Of a DNA stretch of 64,000 nucleotides, positions 1 to 9,423 are shown piece by piece (the stretch's first letter is position 1; every line of letters starts with the position of its first letter). The translations under genes were made by a program, and so were the position numbers. Below the pieces are notes generated by a model. The model was not told the DNA's origin, did not search any database, and saw nothing but the letters and a program-made list of their open reading frames with translations. The DNA is from Rhynchopus sp. YZ270_cl-10 (lineage: Eukaryota; Euglenozoa; Diplonemea; Diplonemida; Diplonemidae). The stretch lies in contig OZ037929.1 of NCBI GenBank assembly GCA_964035575.1, positions 372,001 to 436,000 on the forward strand. The letters run 5' to 3'.

Positions 1-38
1 AAAAAAGGCGTGTGTTCGGGATGGAATGGCTCACATAC

Positions 39-1391
39 TTTCTACCATCTTTGCGGAGGGCTGTTCATTGCATATGACCTTGCACACGATGGACTTGGCC
101 TTGAGAGCGTAGCGTAAGGTGTTCGAGGTGTCTTCCATGTTTTCTGTGTTTGTTTGTTTTTTTTGTATGTTGTTTTGTTTTGTTTGTTTTTTTTTTTTTT
201 TTTGTAATTTTCCTCCCAAATTGGAATGCAGTATACAGAAGAAGATGAAATATATCCATTTTGTTTGTAATGTAAATGTCATATATTTCTATGACATTTT
301 TTTTATTCCTCACAATACACTCTCCACTACCTGACGAGGAAACGTTTCAAAAAAATACCTTCATGCGGGGACACAGCAGCAATCATCATTGTCTTCGAAT
401 TGCCTCCAAGCGACTCCCGCAGCACCCACGTCAAGGTCGACTCTCTGAAGGGCGGGAGCTCGTGGGTCTTTGGGTTGCGCTTTTTGCTGTTCGCGATGAG
501 TGTGTCGAAGACCTTTCGGAGGGTTGACAGCGAGAGGTTGATGTTCTTAGCCTCTTTTGCCGCTACTCCTTCTACACCGGACATTTTGAGCCGTTCTGAC
601 CCTGCAAGATCGACGAGGTTGAGGATCGAATTCCGCCGCAGCCCTGTAGAAGCATTGGCCTGCAGAATCTTAATCTGGCAAATCGCATGACTCCTTGAGG
701 ACGTCGCGTTCATCAACGTCTCGGCTAGGGCCCGCTCATTTACCCCCTTCTCCATCTCCTTCTCACACTCCTCCGCGCTCGTCACCGGGACCCGAATCAA
801 TCCTTGTACATAAATACCAGAAACCGGATCTTCACGAATTTTAATTTCTTTAAACTCCCCCGCCTTCGCCTTCTTATTGAACAGATCCCTGACCTGCTCG
901 TTGTAGATTTCCATAAAAGAAACCTCGACAGTGAACATCGTAGCAGGGTCTTCTTGCTTTGTGAGGTTGATGTGTTTGAAGAGGTCGTTGATGAGAAGGT
1001 ATGACACACCGCGGGAGGTGGGTGAGCCAAGCATGGTGTGGGTCTTGCCAGACCCGGTTTGGCCGTACGCGAAGATGCAGCAGTTGTAGCCGTCCAAGGC
1101 GGAGCTCAGCATCTTCTTCCCGGTTTCGTTGTACACATCCTCCTGCTCGGAAAAGCCGTTCGGGTTTTCATGCCCGGCAACCGACCAGAACACATGGTCA
1201 TATTCAAACGCTTCTCGCTCCGTCGTCGGGTCTGCCGGATCCACCAACGCCACACGTCCCCCAGACACATTCAGAACAGGGCGCATCTCCTTTCCACGTG
1301 AGGCAGAGTACGCCTCCTCGCGTGCGTTGAATGGACGCACCCGGACCATAACCTTGACATTTGCAGTCTCGGTTTTTAATTTAGGAGGCAT
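39..1391 (-). CDS. Kinesin motor protein, kinesin-3-like (partial, C-terminus off window)
   Basis: N-terminal ATP-driven microtubule motor. Start chosen at 1391 because the reverse strand reads CTACAG about 12 bases before this ATG; 61 more open codons upstream lie beyond that acceptor. Motifs by residue: P-loop GQTGSGKT 110-117, switch I NATSSRSH 228-235, switch II DLAGSE 261-266, then the neck-proximal NTLRYA. Exon 1 is 1391-359; a GT-AG intron (358-144, 215 nt) splits the segment VSPHEENMEDTSNTLRYA; exon 2 is 143-39 and ends at a GTATGT donor, so the rest of the protein lies left of the window. The motor start (VKVMVRVRPFNARE, EYDHVFWSV) resembles the KIF1/Unc104 kinesin-3 group; subfamily is inference because FHA or cargo domains would be in the missing part. 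First gene product seen downstream of the assembly gap. Confidence 0.93.
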
Positions 1392-2489
1392 TTTGTGGTG
1401 TACTGTAGAGGAAGGTGGAGAGGGCGTGGGGAGGAATAAACAGAGAGGAAACCCGAATGGGCCTCTCGTGTGGGCAAAGCAGAGGAGGGGTGAGATGAAC
1501 CGAAGCCTCTCTGTGCTTGGTAAAAAGGTGCAGTCAAGAGGCATGTGCCCGACCACCACAGTGCCGACGCGCATCTCGACACTCGCTATGCTCTACTCCA
1601 GGGGCTCCGCTACCGTATAAAGTTCTGTTGCGGCGCAACAGAAGTCTGGAAAAAAGCAGTGTTTCCCACGGTGAGATTTTGGGGTGAGAAATCTCACAAA
1701 AAAAAAAAAAAAAAAAAAAGTGAGGTGAGAAATCTCACCTGCAGGAAAAAAAAAAAAAAAAAAATCATGGTTGAACCACGGGAGTACCATGGGGAACTGG
1801 GTTGCTGACCGCACCATCCAGGCTGTACCTCAATTTTTTTTTGCCTGCGGCGCCATTTTCCCTTTTTTGCTCCGCAAAAAAGGGTTAGGACCATAATAGG
1901 TGTGTGACTATGTGCTGTAAAAAAGATAGATTTTTACACTGTACCCTAATTTTTTTTCGCCTGCGGCGCCATTTGTTTGATTTTTTTTTTGCTCCGCAAA
2001 AATCCCTATGTTCCCAATGTCCCTGGTCAGCAGTGCTGAGAAATTTTGGGCACAAAAACAAGCTGACCCCCCAATCTTCCAACGACAGTGACATTTATGT
2101 CAACAATTTTTAGAAATGATGCGTACCGTGGCTTCGCTTGGGTGTCATGCCTGCCATGACTGCCGTTTATTTTGTAAATGTACTGGTGCAAATATCAATG
2201 AAGTGCCGAACTCCGAGAAATTCTCACATTCCGCCGGAGGCCCCCAACTTGAGCTAAGGTGGGGACCCGGGCGCGCGAAGCGCGCCCGGGCTCGCCACAC
2301 CTATACAAAAACCCGCAAAACCTTTCAGAGTTAGGTGAGATGCTGGGAAACACTGGAAAAAAGAAAAAAAAAAAAAAAAAAAAAAAAAACAAGTAATTGC
2401 TATCGGAAAAAAAACGGGGTGTGATGTGGAACTCCATCCTGTAGAAATAATCTACAGCACGTCCAGCATTCTGCTCTTCTGCAGGTATG
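1392..2489. other. Intergenic spacer with repeats
   Basis: No gene seen. It holds long A and T tracts, an inverted pair GGTGAGAAATCTCACC around 1680-1740, two near copies of a GCCTGCGGCGCCATTT unit (about 1840-1860 and 1950-1970) each followed by a GCTCCGCAAAAA segment, and a roughly 190-bp repeat at 2119-2304 whose inverted partner lies at 44397-44590. Confidence 0.6.
2119..2304 (+). repeat. Dispersed ~190-bp repeat, copy 1
   Basis: Runs from GCGTACCGTGGCTTCGC to a GC-rich hairpin CGGGCGCGCGAAGCGCGCCC. The reverse complement of the same unit, including GCCGGAGGCCCCCAACTTGAG and the hairpin, is at 44397-44590 inside a hAT-type element. It contains no open frame of note. Probably a mobile-element fragment rather than a gene. 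Confidence 0.65.
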
Positions 2490-2670
2490 TTAACGCTCTT
2501 CGTACGCTGCCAGATCCACTGGGACGCCAGCATCTGAAACGTTCAAGAAGGGGCGCTGTCCTCTCCGTCCAGCACCATCTGCTCGATAGCGTTGTTGGAC
2601 GTCGGCTCGGTAGGCTCGGCGTGTTCCAGCTCGTTTTTGTCCACAGGCTCCCCACATTGTCGTCGTCGTT
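2490..2670 (-). CDS. C-terminal coding fragment next to gap (uncertain)
   Basis: Between the adaptin stop and the kinesin gene the minus strand has protein-like sequence running out of the assembly gap. One frame reads EPVDKNELEHAEPTEPTSNN and onward, acidic and without stops until 2543. A second frame beginning near there reads NVSDAGVPVDLAAYEER and stops at 2490. The two join if one base is missing near 2548, plausible so close to a gap. No domain is recognisable. It could be the tail of a gene whose start is in the unknown bases, or an extra adaptin exon. Confidence 0.3.
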
Positions 2671-2870
2671 NNNNNNNNNNNNNNNNNNNNNNNNNNNNNN
2701 NNNNNNNNNNNNNNNNNNNNNNNNNNNNNNNNNNNNNNNNNNNNNNNNNNNNNNNNNNNNNNNNNNNNNNNNNNNNNNNNNNNNNNNNNNNNNNNNNNNN
2801 NNNNNNNNNNNNNNNNNNNNNNNNNNNNNNNNNNNNNNNNNNNNNNNNNNNNNNNNNNNNNNNNNNNNNN
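2671..2870. other. Assembly gap (200 N)
   Basis: Exactly 200 undetermined bases, a conventional placeholder length, so the true gap size is probably unknown. It interrupts protein-like minus-strand sequence between the adaptin and kinesin genes. Confidence 0.98.
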
Positions 2871-2929
2871 ACAGTCGTTGAGGGGCCACCTGAGGGTGTT
2901 GTGGTGTACATAAAAATCGTGGGTTTGTA

Positions 2930-5161
2930 TTAAAAAGGCACACCCAAAGAGGGCTGCGGCATACCGAACATGTCGTCAAGCAGAGAGGACGCTGCTGGCT
3001 TGGGTGGGGCGGTGCTGCTGGCCTGCTCTGCGCCTGCCAGGAGCATGTCGGGTGCTGGGGGGAGGGGGTCCACGTGTGCAGCCGCGTGTTTCGGGTCGCT
3101 TGTCACGTTGACGGCGGCAGTGGACATGTCGGCGGCAAGGGTCTCTTGCGCGTCAAGGGTGTCCGTCGACTGTAGGTTTGTTGTGTGTTGACTACAATGT
3201 CTTCAATAGAGAACAAAGAGAAAAGTTTATCTGACCCGAAGCACAAAAGAGTTGAAGAACCTCTCGCATCAAAAAAAGTTGACTTGAAATACAAAAAAAA
3301 AAATGCATCAGATCAGAGCACTTCTTTTCAAAATCATAAAATCTTTAAGCGGATGACATACTTCATAGACAGGCATGCGGTCTGCGCACACAGAGGCTAT
3401 CGCCATGTCGTCGCCCTCAAGCATCTGCAGGTACTCCCAGGCACGCTGCTGCAGCTCGAGGTCGAGCGACGCCTGGTAGGCCTCAAAGGTGCTGGTCACC
3501 AGCAGCTTCACTGCGGGGAAGCGCACTGTGGTCTTCATGAGCGCGTTGAGGCAGTACTGCTTGAGCACCGTCGAGTCTGTGCCCTGCAGGATGGAGTTGA
3601 TGGTCGTCACTGCGTCCTCCGCTGTGCACTCCACTTCAGGCAACCCCGCAATATCAGCACCACGCGCAGCAGCAATCAGCAAATCCGCAAACTCACCTAT
3701 CGACCAAATCGACACACACAACAGACTAGTATTCTGCAGCACGGTGCCCTCCGAGGACTTAATCTGATTCCACAGACGCGCCACTGCTAGGGTCTGCATA
3801 TCTTTGTCGGACTGCGTGATCAACGTTACCAGACGGTTCACCGCTGTTTCGGGGACATGCTCACCTGCAAGCCCAAGAAGCTTGATGAGGATGTCTACGT
3901 GCCATTGTGTTGTGGGTGCGAATTTCGCGGAGGCTACACAGATTTTGTCTGTCAGATCCTGACGGAACTCTGGGGAGCATGAAGGGAAGGTGAGGAAGTT
4001 CATCAGGTCAAGAAGCAGAAGACGGATGTTCGCCGAATTGACTAGGTTATATATGAGGTCCAACGCACGCTTACGGATACTCAGATCTGAGTCGCGGAGA
4101 CAGTCTGCGATGGTGTCTTTGTGCATCTGAACCGCAGCAGTGTCTTTGTTAAGCAGCTTCAGCAAGGTGTTCAAAGCGACGTACCGAAGGTTGTTGTTTT
4201 TGTTGACCAGGAATTTCCCGAGCTGGATAATCGCGGTTGCGCGGTGCTTTTCGTCACTTTCGATTTCAATGACGGTGTTCACGGCTTCATAGAGAATGGC
4301 GTTGGCGCAGGATACTCCACCGCAATCCATAGTGTTGGTTAACACCTGCAGCAGAATGTCTTTCATTGCGTCTGATGCAAATTGGTTTCCAACACCACAG
4401 ATTCGAAGGAATTGAAGGATTTTGACCTGCAAAAAGGGGTCCGAGATCCCCTGAATGTCATACTCCGAGGAGTAAGGGAGAATCAGCTTTGCGAGTTTGT
4501 CTGTTGCGCGCGGAATGCATTCTCTGTACTTCGCAAGGTGGGAGGCACCCTCTTCTGTCTGCAGACACTCCGTCACCAAGGCGAGACCGGTCATGAGGAC
4601 AGAGTGGTTCTTTTGGTGAAAAATGTCGTAAAGCTTTTCGAGGTAGTTCTCCGACATGGAAGGTACACGGCGGACGATGCGGAGCGCCGCGAGCTGTGCC
4701 TTCTTGCGCACATTTGAGGAGGAATGTGTGATATGCTTTTCCACCTCAGTCCCCAGGTCACGCGCCATGTCTTCACCTGCAACGTTCGCGATGGCCATGA
4801 GGGCAAGGCATTTGATGTGGTCTAGCTTATTATCCAAATCGACCTTCAGACGGTTTTCCACCAAAGTAAGCACTTCATCCTCTTCGTCAATGAGAAGACT
4901 GAGTGCGAAGTACCCGGTTTTCTTGTCGACATAGTTTTCGGATGTCATCAGCTTGATTGGCTCCATCTGCCCAAACTCGGTTGGGTACCCGAGGAGGTAC
5001 ATATACACCAGCTTGGAGACGTTGCGTGCCCTGGTGGCGTCCTTGCCTTCTCGGAAGGCGGTACGGATCGCAGCGCATTCCTTGGTGATGACAGCACGCT
5101 CGTCTGCGGCGGTCTTCGCATTGCGCACGCCTTTAATCAGGTCTTTTAGTTTGCATGTCAT
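2930..5161 (-). CDS. AP1G: AP-1 complex gamma adaptin, apparently without ear domain
   Basis: Large subunit of the AP-1 clathrin adaptor acting at the trans-Golgi and endosomes. The trunk matches gamma adaptins from the first residues (LKDLIKGVRNAKTAADER, then TGYFALSLLIDE, IWSIGEF and the armadillo-like repeats). Exon 1 is 5161-3363 plus base 3362; a GTATGT...CTACAG intron (3361-3170, 192 nt) keeps phase 0; exon 2 is 3169-2930 and encodes a Pro/Ala-rich hinge ending LLDDMFGMPQPSLGVPF. Total 679 residues against about 820 in typical gamma adaptins: the C-terminal ear that recruits accessory proteins is not present before the stop. A less likely GTGTGC donor near 2940 could extend the protein into the gap. 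The intron carries a fragment of a dispersed repeat (CTTGAAATACAAA). Confidence 0.93.
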
Positions 5162-6191
5162 TGTTTAGAGGTGTTTCGTGTGTGTGGGGGGGTGTAGTCG
5201 CGTACCCCTAATGGTTTTGTGTTGTTGTACGTATCCCGTAGTCCAAATGAGTTTTGGCGGAGTTGAGGACTTTTTTGTTGTGTCGACAATCGCCTAAGAA
5301 TCTTGGGGAATCATGTTGTCCGAAGCCTTTTGTACGGAAGGTATAGAAGTTTTTTGAAATGTGCTATAACCGCGGCTGGTCGAGTTCAGTGCAAAGGGGT
5401 GGGATGTGGTGTGAGGCGGTCCCACAAGAGAACAGAGGTGACTGTATCTGCAGGACAAAAAAAAAAACTTAGGTTGCAAAGAGAAAAACGGATGGGGAGG
5501 GAATCGTGTCGCTCTTTTTTGGTTTGGTTGTTGATGGCAAAACACACACACACACACTTCTCCTCCCCCTAAAAAAAAACTGCCACACAATTCGATAAGG
5601 GTATGTAAAAAAGGGACCTTTTGGTTTTTCCCGCCAATTTGTCCACAAAAAAATACATGGGGAGCGAAAAGGAGAAGTGGGGAATCATGGTGTGCAGTAC
5701 TGAAGCTTTTGAAAGGAGGGAAGGGGTGGGGGTGGGGCGCATGAAACCAGAAAAAGAAATTTTGAAAATTTGAGGGTTTTTTTTTTTTAGTGCAGGCAAC
5801 TCAAAGACGCACTACACTATTATATTTTTTCTTCTTTTCTGTGAGTTTTTTTGTTTTGTTTTAATCGACAAAAAAAAAAAGGCATTCAAAACTACCTTCT
5901 ATTCCAAATATCAAGGAAAAAGGGTGGATTAATGTACAAAAAAAAAAACAGCACCTCAAATTCCCTAAAAAGAAGCAGAGAAACATTAAAACATTAGATA
6001 GTGCTCCGGAGGGGGTCGATATTGAGAGGTCGTTGACATAGGGGGGCACCATTATTAATTTCCCTTACGATTTTGGGTGGGAGGAAAAACACACACAAAA
6101 TGCAATGAAAAAAATTTAATAAGGGCACACCCCTCGTATATTGACAGATCGTTGGCCGATTTCCCATAGACCAGCAGAGATATTTTTTTTT
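5162..6191. other. Intergenic spacer
   Basis: No convincing gene. It holds a copy of the GTGTCGACAATCGCCTAAGAA repeat (about 5278-5299, also near 33480, 35340, 52160 and 57765), a CA run at 5542-5556, poly-A/T tracts and the inverted-repeat element at 5995-6172. Confidence 0.6.
5995..6172. repeat. Inverted-repeat element, CTCCGG..GACAGRTCGTTG family, copy 1
   Basis: Left end TAGTGCTCCGGAGGGGGTCG and inner GAGAGGTCGTTGAC pair loosely with the right end GACAGATCGTTGGCCGATTT. The other copy is at 61428-61557, with matching ends. Short, non-coding, terminal-inverted-repeat structure. Probably a miniature DNA transposon. Confidence 0.5.
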
Positions 6192-6680
6192 TCACCCTTC
6201 CTTATCGAACCTACTAATAGCAGTGGTTCGTAGCCACCCTTTCTGCCGATCTAGTGTCTGGACGAAGGTAAACCCATTTTGTTCTTCACCACAGGGTGTC
6301 AGACTCGCGTTGGGTTTGATTAGAACTTGCTTCCCATCCTTATACGTTTTGTACCTACTCGTTTCGGTTGGGTCTTTCCGCAGGCGGGAGCCATGGGGGT
6401 AGCGATCAGAGCGGTTCAGATAGATGGTGCGTGCTCTGCGCTCTGCGTTGTATCTTTCGAGACGGGCGTGCTGCTTCTGGAGAAGCAGTATTTGACGGCG
6501 TTTCTCAGCCTCTTCGCGTTTACGAACTTCGTTTATCGCAATTCGTGCACGTTCTTCAAATGCAGCACATCTATCCTTATACAAGTGTGCCATCTCCTCT
6601 CGCAAATTTCGTGTATTTGTTAGCGATGATGTTTCATGTTCTAAATCAGCTGTCCTATCAGATTGTGTTACCTCCGTCAT
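6192..6680 (-). CDS. Small charged coiled-coil protein, unknown function
   Basis: 162 residues, not recognised. Start placed at MTEVTQSDRTAD; an upstream in-frame ATG exists, but the sequence between is a lysine run of untranslated character and a GCAG lies just ahead. Residues about 20-85 are rich in Glu, Arg and Lys with a heptad-like pattern (LREEMAHLYKDR, INEVRKREEAEKRR), predicting a coiled coil. The C-terminal half is basic and ordered-looking, ending GWLRTTAISRFDKEG. No signal peptide or membrane segment. It lies between P5C dehydrogenase and the adaptin gene on the same strand. Codon composition and length support a real gene; function unassigned. Confidence 0.7.
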   Translation of the reverse strand: MTEVTQSDRTADLEHETSSLTNTRNLREEMAHLYKDRCAAFEERARIAINEVRKREEAEKRRQILLLQKQHARLERYNAERRARTIYLNRSDRYPHGSRLRKDPTETSRYKTYKDGKQVLIKPNASLTPCGEEQNGFTFVQTLDRQKGWLRTTAISRFDKEG

Positions 6681-7349
6681 TTTTTTTTTTTTTGTTGCCT
6701 CTGCTTTTTTTAGATTAGGGGGTATTTTTTGATGTGCTGTTCTAAAAAAGAATGTCAGATTATTCAAAAAAAAAACAGCTGCGTTTTTACGTTGCAGTCT
6801 GATTTTTTTATTTTTTTTTTTCTCTTTTTTGTTTTGTTTCTATGTGGGTTGGTCACAATAAGAGCAGAGAAAAGACCGAAGAAATACTAATCCATTTTTT
6901 TTTTTTGAAGAAAAAAATGGCAATATTTTCGATCTTAATTTTTTTTGAAGGGTTGTTTTTCTATCTTCTCTTTCTCTGCTTTTTTTGTGAGTAAACCTTT
7001 AAAAAAAAAACGTTGAAAAGAGGAAAAAAAACCAACAAAACAAAAAAAGACAGAAAAAAATGCGCAACATAAAAAAAAGGGCGGAAAAAAAAACGTTTGA
7101 GAGGGGGGTGAAAAACAAATTCAAAAAAGGGGGGGAGGCGAAAAGCCTCGTGGTCCACCCCCTTTAGGGGGAAAAAAAAAGAAAGTTAAAAAATGAGAGG
7201 GCCCAACAGGCCCAGTCATCGTTGGAAGGGGGGGAGAAAAAAAATAATATAGGAGAGAATACTGATGTGCTGAGGGCATCACAGTTGATGAAAACATTGT
7301 TTTTTTTTTTTTTGAGGGAAAAAGAAAGAAAAAAAAAAAGGAAAAAAAA

Positions 7350-7393
7350 GCTTATAAGATGACTACCGAAGCCCTCCCTGCCTTAGTCACCTT
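7350..7393 (+). repeat. TAAGATGA hairpin repeat (family B), first of about eleven copies
   Basis: Unit reads roughly TTATAAGATGATCCTAAG, then CCTCTCGTG, then CTTAGTCACC. CTAAGC pairs with GCTTAG, and GATGA with TCACC, around the CCTCTCGT loop. Other copies, all in + orientation: 21971-22015, 22526-22567, 23866-23907, 25086-25126, 25266-25305, 33074-33113, 33620-33654, 35858-35899, 44131-44174, 56401-56440. Non-coding and antisense to the genes. Confidence 0.75.
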
Positions 7394-7445
7394 GAACAAA
7401 GAATCTCTTCCGCGAGAAAGGATAACCATCTTTTTTTTTTTTTTT

Positions 7446-7495
7446 GAAAACTTGGTTGTTTTAGTGTAGACACCCCGAAGATGAACACCACTATC
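7446..7495 (-). repeat. Short retroposon-like repeat (family C), first copy
   Basis: On the minus strand the unit reads AGTGGAGTTCATCC ... ACTAATACAACCAAGTTTTC followed by an A tract, like a short retroposed RNA gene with a poly-A tail. Further copies: 19254-19305, 24313-24365, 34697-34732, 44238-44286 and a diverged one at 45683-45735; one copy is reversed (33580-33610). A second subtype with TTGCCACAG and CTCCACT is at 25450-25518, 25700-25757, 45562-45612 and 52411-52478. Confidence 0.65.
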
Positions 7496-9284
7496 TTTTA
7501 AAAACGTTTGTGTTTACTAACAAAAAAAAAGGGGGGTGTATGGACCTCAACGGATGCAGGCACAAAAAAATGAAAAAATGAAGAAAAAAAAAAGTTGGGG
7601 AACACAGGAAGGGTGAAGGTGATGTGTGTGTGTGGGGCGGGGCGGGGTAAACGCTAGGAGGAAGGGATTTACTGATATGTAATTTTTCCCTTTTGAGATG
7701 GTGGAACGTTTTATTTTGTATTTTTTTTTAATATAATACCCCCCCCCCCTGTTTTTGCGATTTTATTACTTTTTTTTTGCAGACACTCTCACCCTTCAGG
7801 ATGAAGTCAACAAAACAGAACAAAAAAAAATGCACATGTCAAATGTATGATATTCCTTTTATAAAAATTACTCTTTTTTTTTCCAGAATTTGGTAGCACC
7901 TTCAATTTACATTTTTTACATTTGTTCTCGACCATCCTGTTATCTCTCTCTCTCTCTCTCCCCTCAAGTTTCGTTCTCTTTTTCTTTTTACAAAAAAAAT
8001 ATATTCTCGAAGAAGGGAGAGGAGCAGGGCGTTCGCCCCGGGGCGAAAAATATTTTTTTTCGTTAAAAAAATCTTTTCCTGAAAAAATGACATTTTATTT
8101 CGCCCCAGGGCTTCGCCCCACCGGGGCGAAACCCTGTATAAATAAATAAATAAATAAATAAAAAAAAAAAGGGGGGAAAAAAAAAATGAGAGAGAGATTT
8201 CTCCCCCCCAACCTGTCGACCCCCCCGGAGGGGGGGTCGCAGAGGGGGTGTCCACTGTACTCAAAATCATCCGCAAACCCGCCTGCCGTGAAAGTAAGTT
8301 TCCCCAGCACTCCCGCTCGCTCCTCAATCCTGCAGTCTGCTGAAGGTGTCCCGTACCCCCTGTTATAGAAGGTGTCACTACTCGTGTCAACTCTACCTTC
8401 AACGGCAGAGAGACGTTTTAGTTGATTGAAAATAATCAAACTAAGGATGAAGTCTCATATGACAGATGCCTCTCTCTTGTACATCTGTTTGATTAAACAG
8501 CACAAAGAGACCCTCAGTGAGGGGGGGATTGATGAAATTCTCCATCGTTTTGCTGGTTTTAGTGCTGGGGAAGGGATCACGCGCAAATCGCAATTTTTTT
8601 TCGACCACTCAGTACCGGGGATTCACCCCCACGAACTAGCTTCTCTCCGGCGGGAAAATTTTTTTTGACCTATTTTAAGCACTAGTAAAAAAGCAAAAAT
8701 TTCGGGTTTTTTGGCATTTCGCCACGATCAGGAAAAAACGATGGCGATAGCGAACGCCCTGGAGAGGAGATTACCCAAAAAAAAAAAAAAAAATCAGACT
8801 CCGTTGCTCTTCACCTCACGGAGGATGCTAATATGCTCATGCCATGGAGGGGTAGGTGATTCCGCGCAGGGGCACGAGGGTCTCCTTGGTCGAACGGGAC
8901 GAAATCCACCTGTTGTGAGTATGGTTGAGGGAGCTTGTAAGAAAAGTTTTAAAAAAAGGGGACAAAAAAGGTGAAAAAAAGCTTCTGTTTTTTGTCTTGT
9001 ACTTTGTTACTCGAGTTACCATATTTCCACCAAACGGTGTGCGTAACTTTTAGTATCGACTTACTTGCCGTGGTGGTTCGTCCGGAACAATATTAAACAC
9101 CATAATATGCTCCGATGGTTGAGCGAGCGTTTGAAAAGAGCAAAAGTGGGTAGTTCGCGAAGAGCGAAAACATTGCTCATAGGTTGGGTAATTGTGGTGT
9201 CAGAAGAAAATATCGGGTCTTTGTTTGTGCGCACAAAAAGGCCGGGGGAAACAACATTTGGTGAGTTGCTTTTTTAGTTACAGC

Positions 9285-9402
9285 AAAACAACTAACACCG
9301 GTGGGGTAAAAACTAAGGTGAATTTTGGGATTTCAAAACACGTGAAAACTGTAAGGCGGGGGGGGGGGGGGGGGGTTTTACCCCACTGATGTTTGTTATG
9401 TT
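9285..9402. repeat. Inverted-repeat element with GTGGGGTAAAA arms
   Basis: Left arm AACACCGGTGGGGTAAAAAC pairs with right arm GTTTTACCCCACTGATGTTT. The interior carries an 18-base G run (9358-9375). A related diverged unit is at 62050-62140, with the matching TTTGAAATCCC/GGGATTTCAAA core inverted. Likely a miniature transposon. Confidence 0.55.
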
Positions 9403-9423
9403 ACTCGCACCTAAAATTTCTCA

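Larger units (their letters stand above)
6681..9423. other. Intergenic spacer, homopolymer and repeat rich
   Basis: 2.7 kb with no firm gene. Contents: dense A and T tracts; hairpin repeat GCTTATAAGATGAC..CTTAGTCACC at 7350-7393; repeat GAAAACTTGGTTG..GAACACCACTAT at 7446-7495; palindromic TTCGCCCCGGGGCGAA and related GC arms at 8031-8130; an ATAA run near 8141; and the TIR unit at 9285-9402. A minus-strand frame at 8439-8200 (RLSAVEGRVDTSSDTFYNRG) looks somewhat protein-like but has no start context or partner exon, so I do not call it. Confidence 0.55.

Noticed and set aside
1392-1574. Upstream extension of the kinesin frame by 61 codons
   Set aside because: It lies beyond a CTACAG acceptor and lacks kinesin similarity; the motor proper starts at MPPKLKTETANVKV.
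7902-8439. Two overlapping minus-strand frames, one protein-like (RLSAVEGRVDTSSDTFYN)
   Set aside because: No acceptor-start pair, no partner exon and no homology; includes homopolymer and ATAA-repeat translations. Kept only as a note in the spacer.
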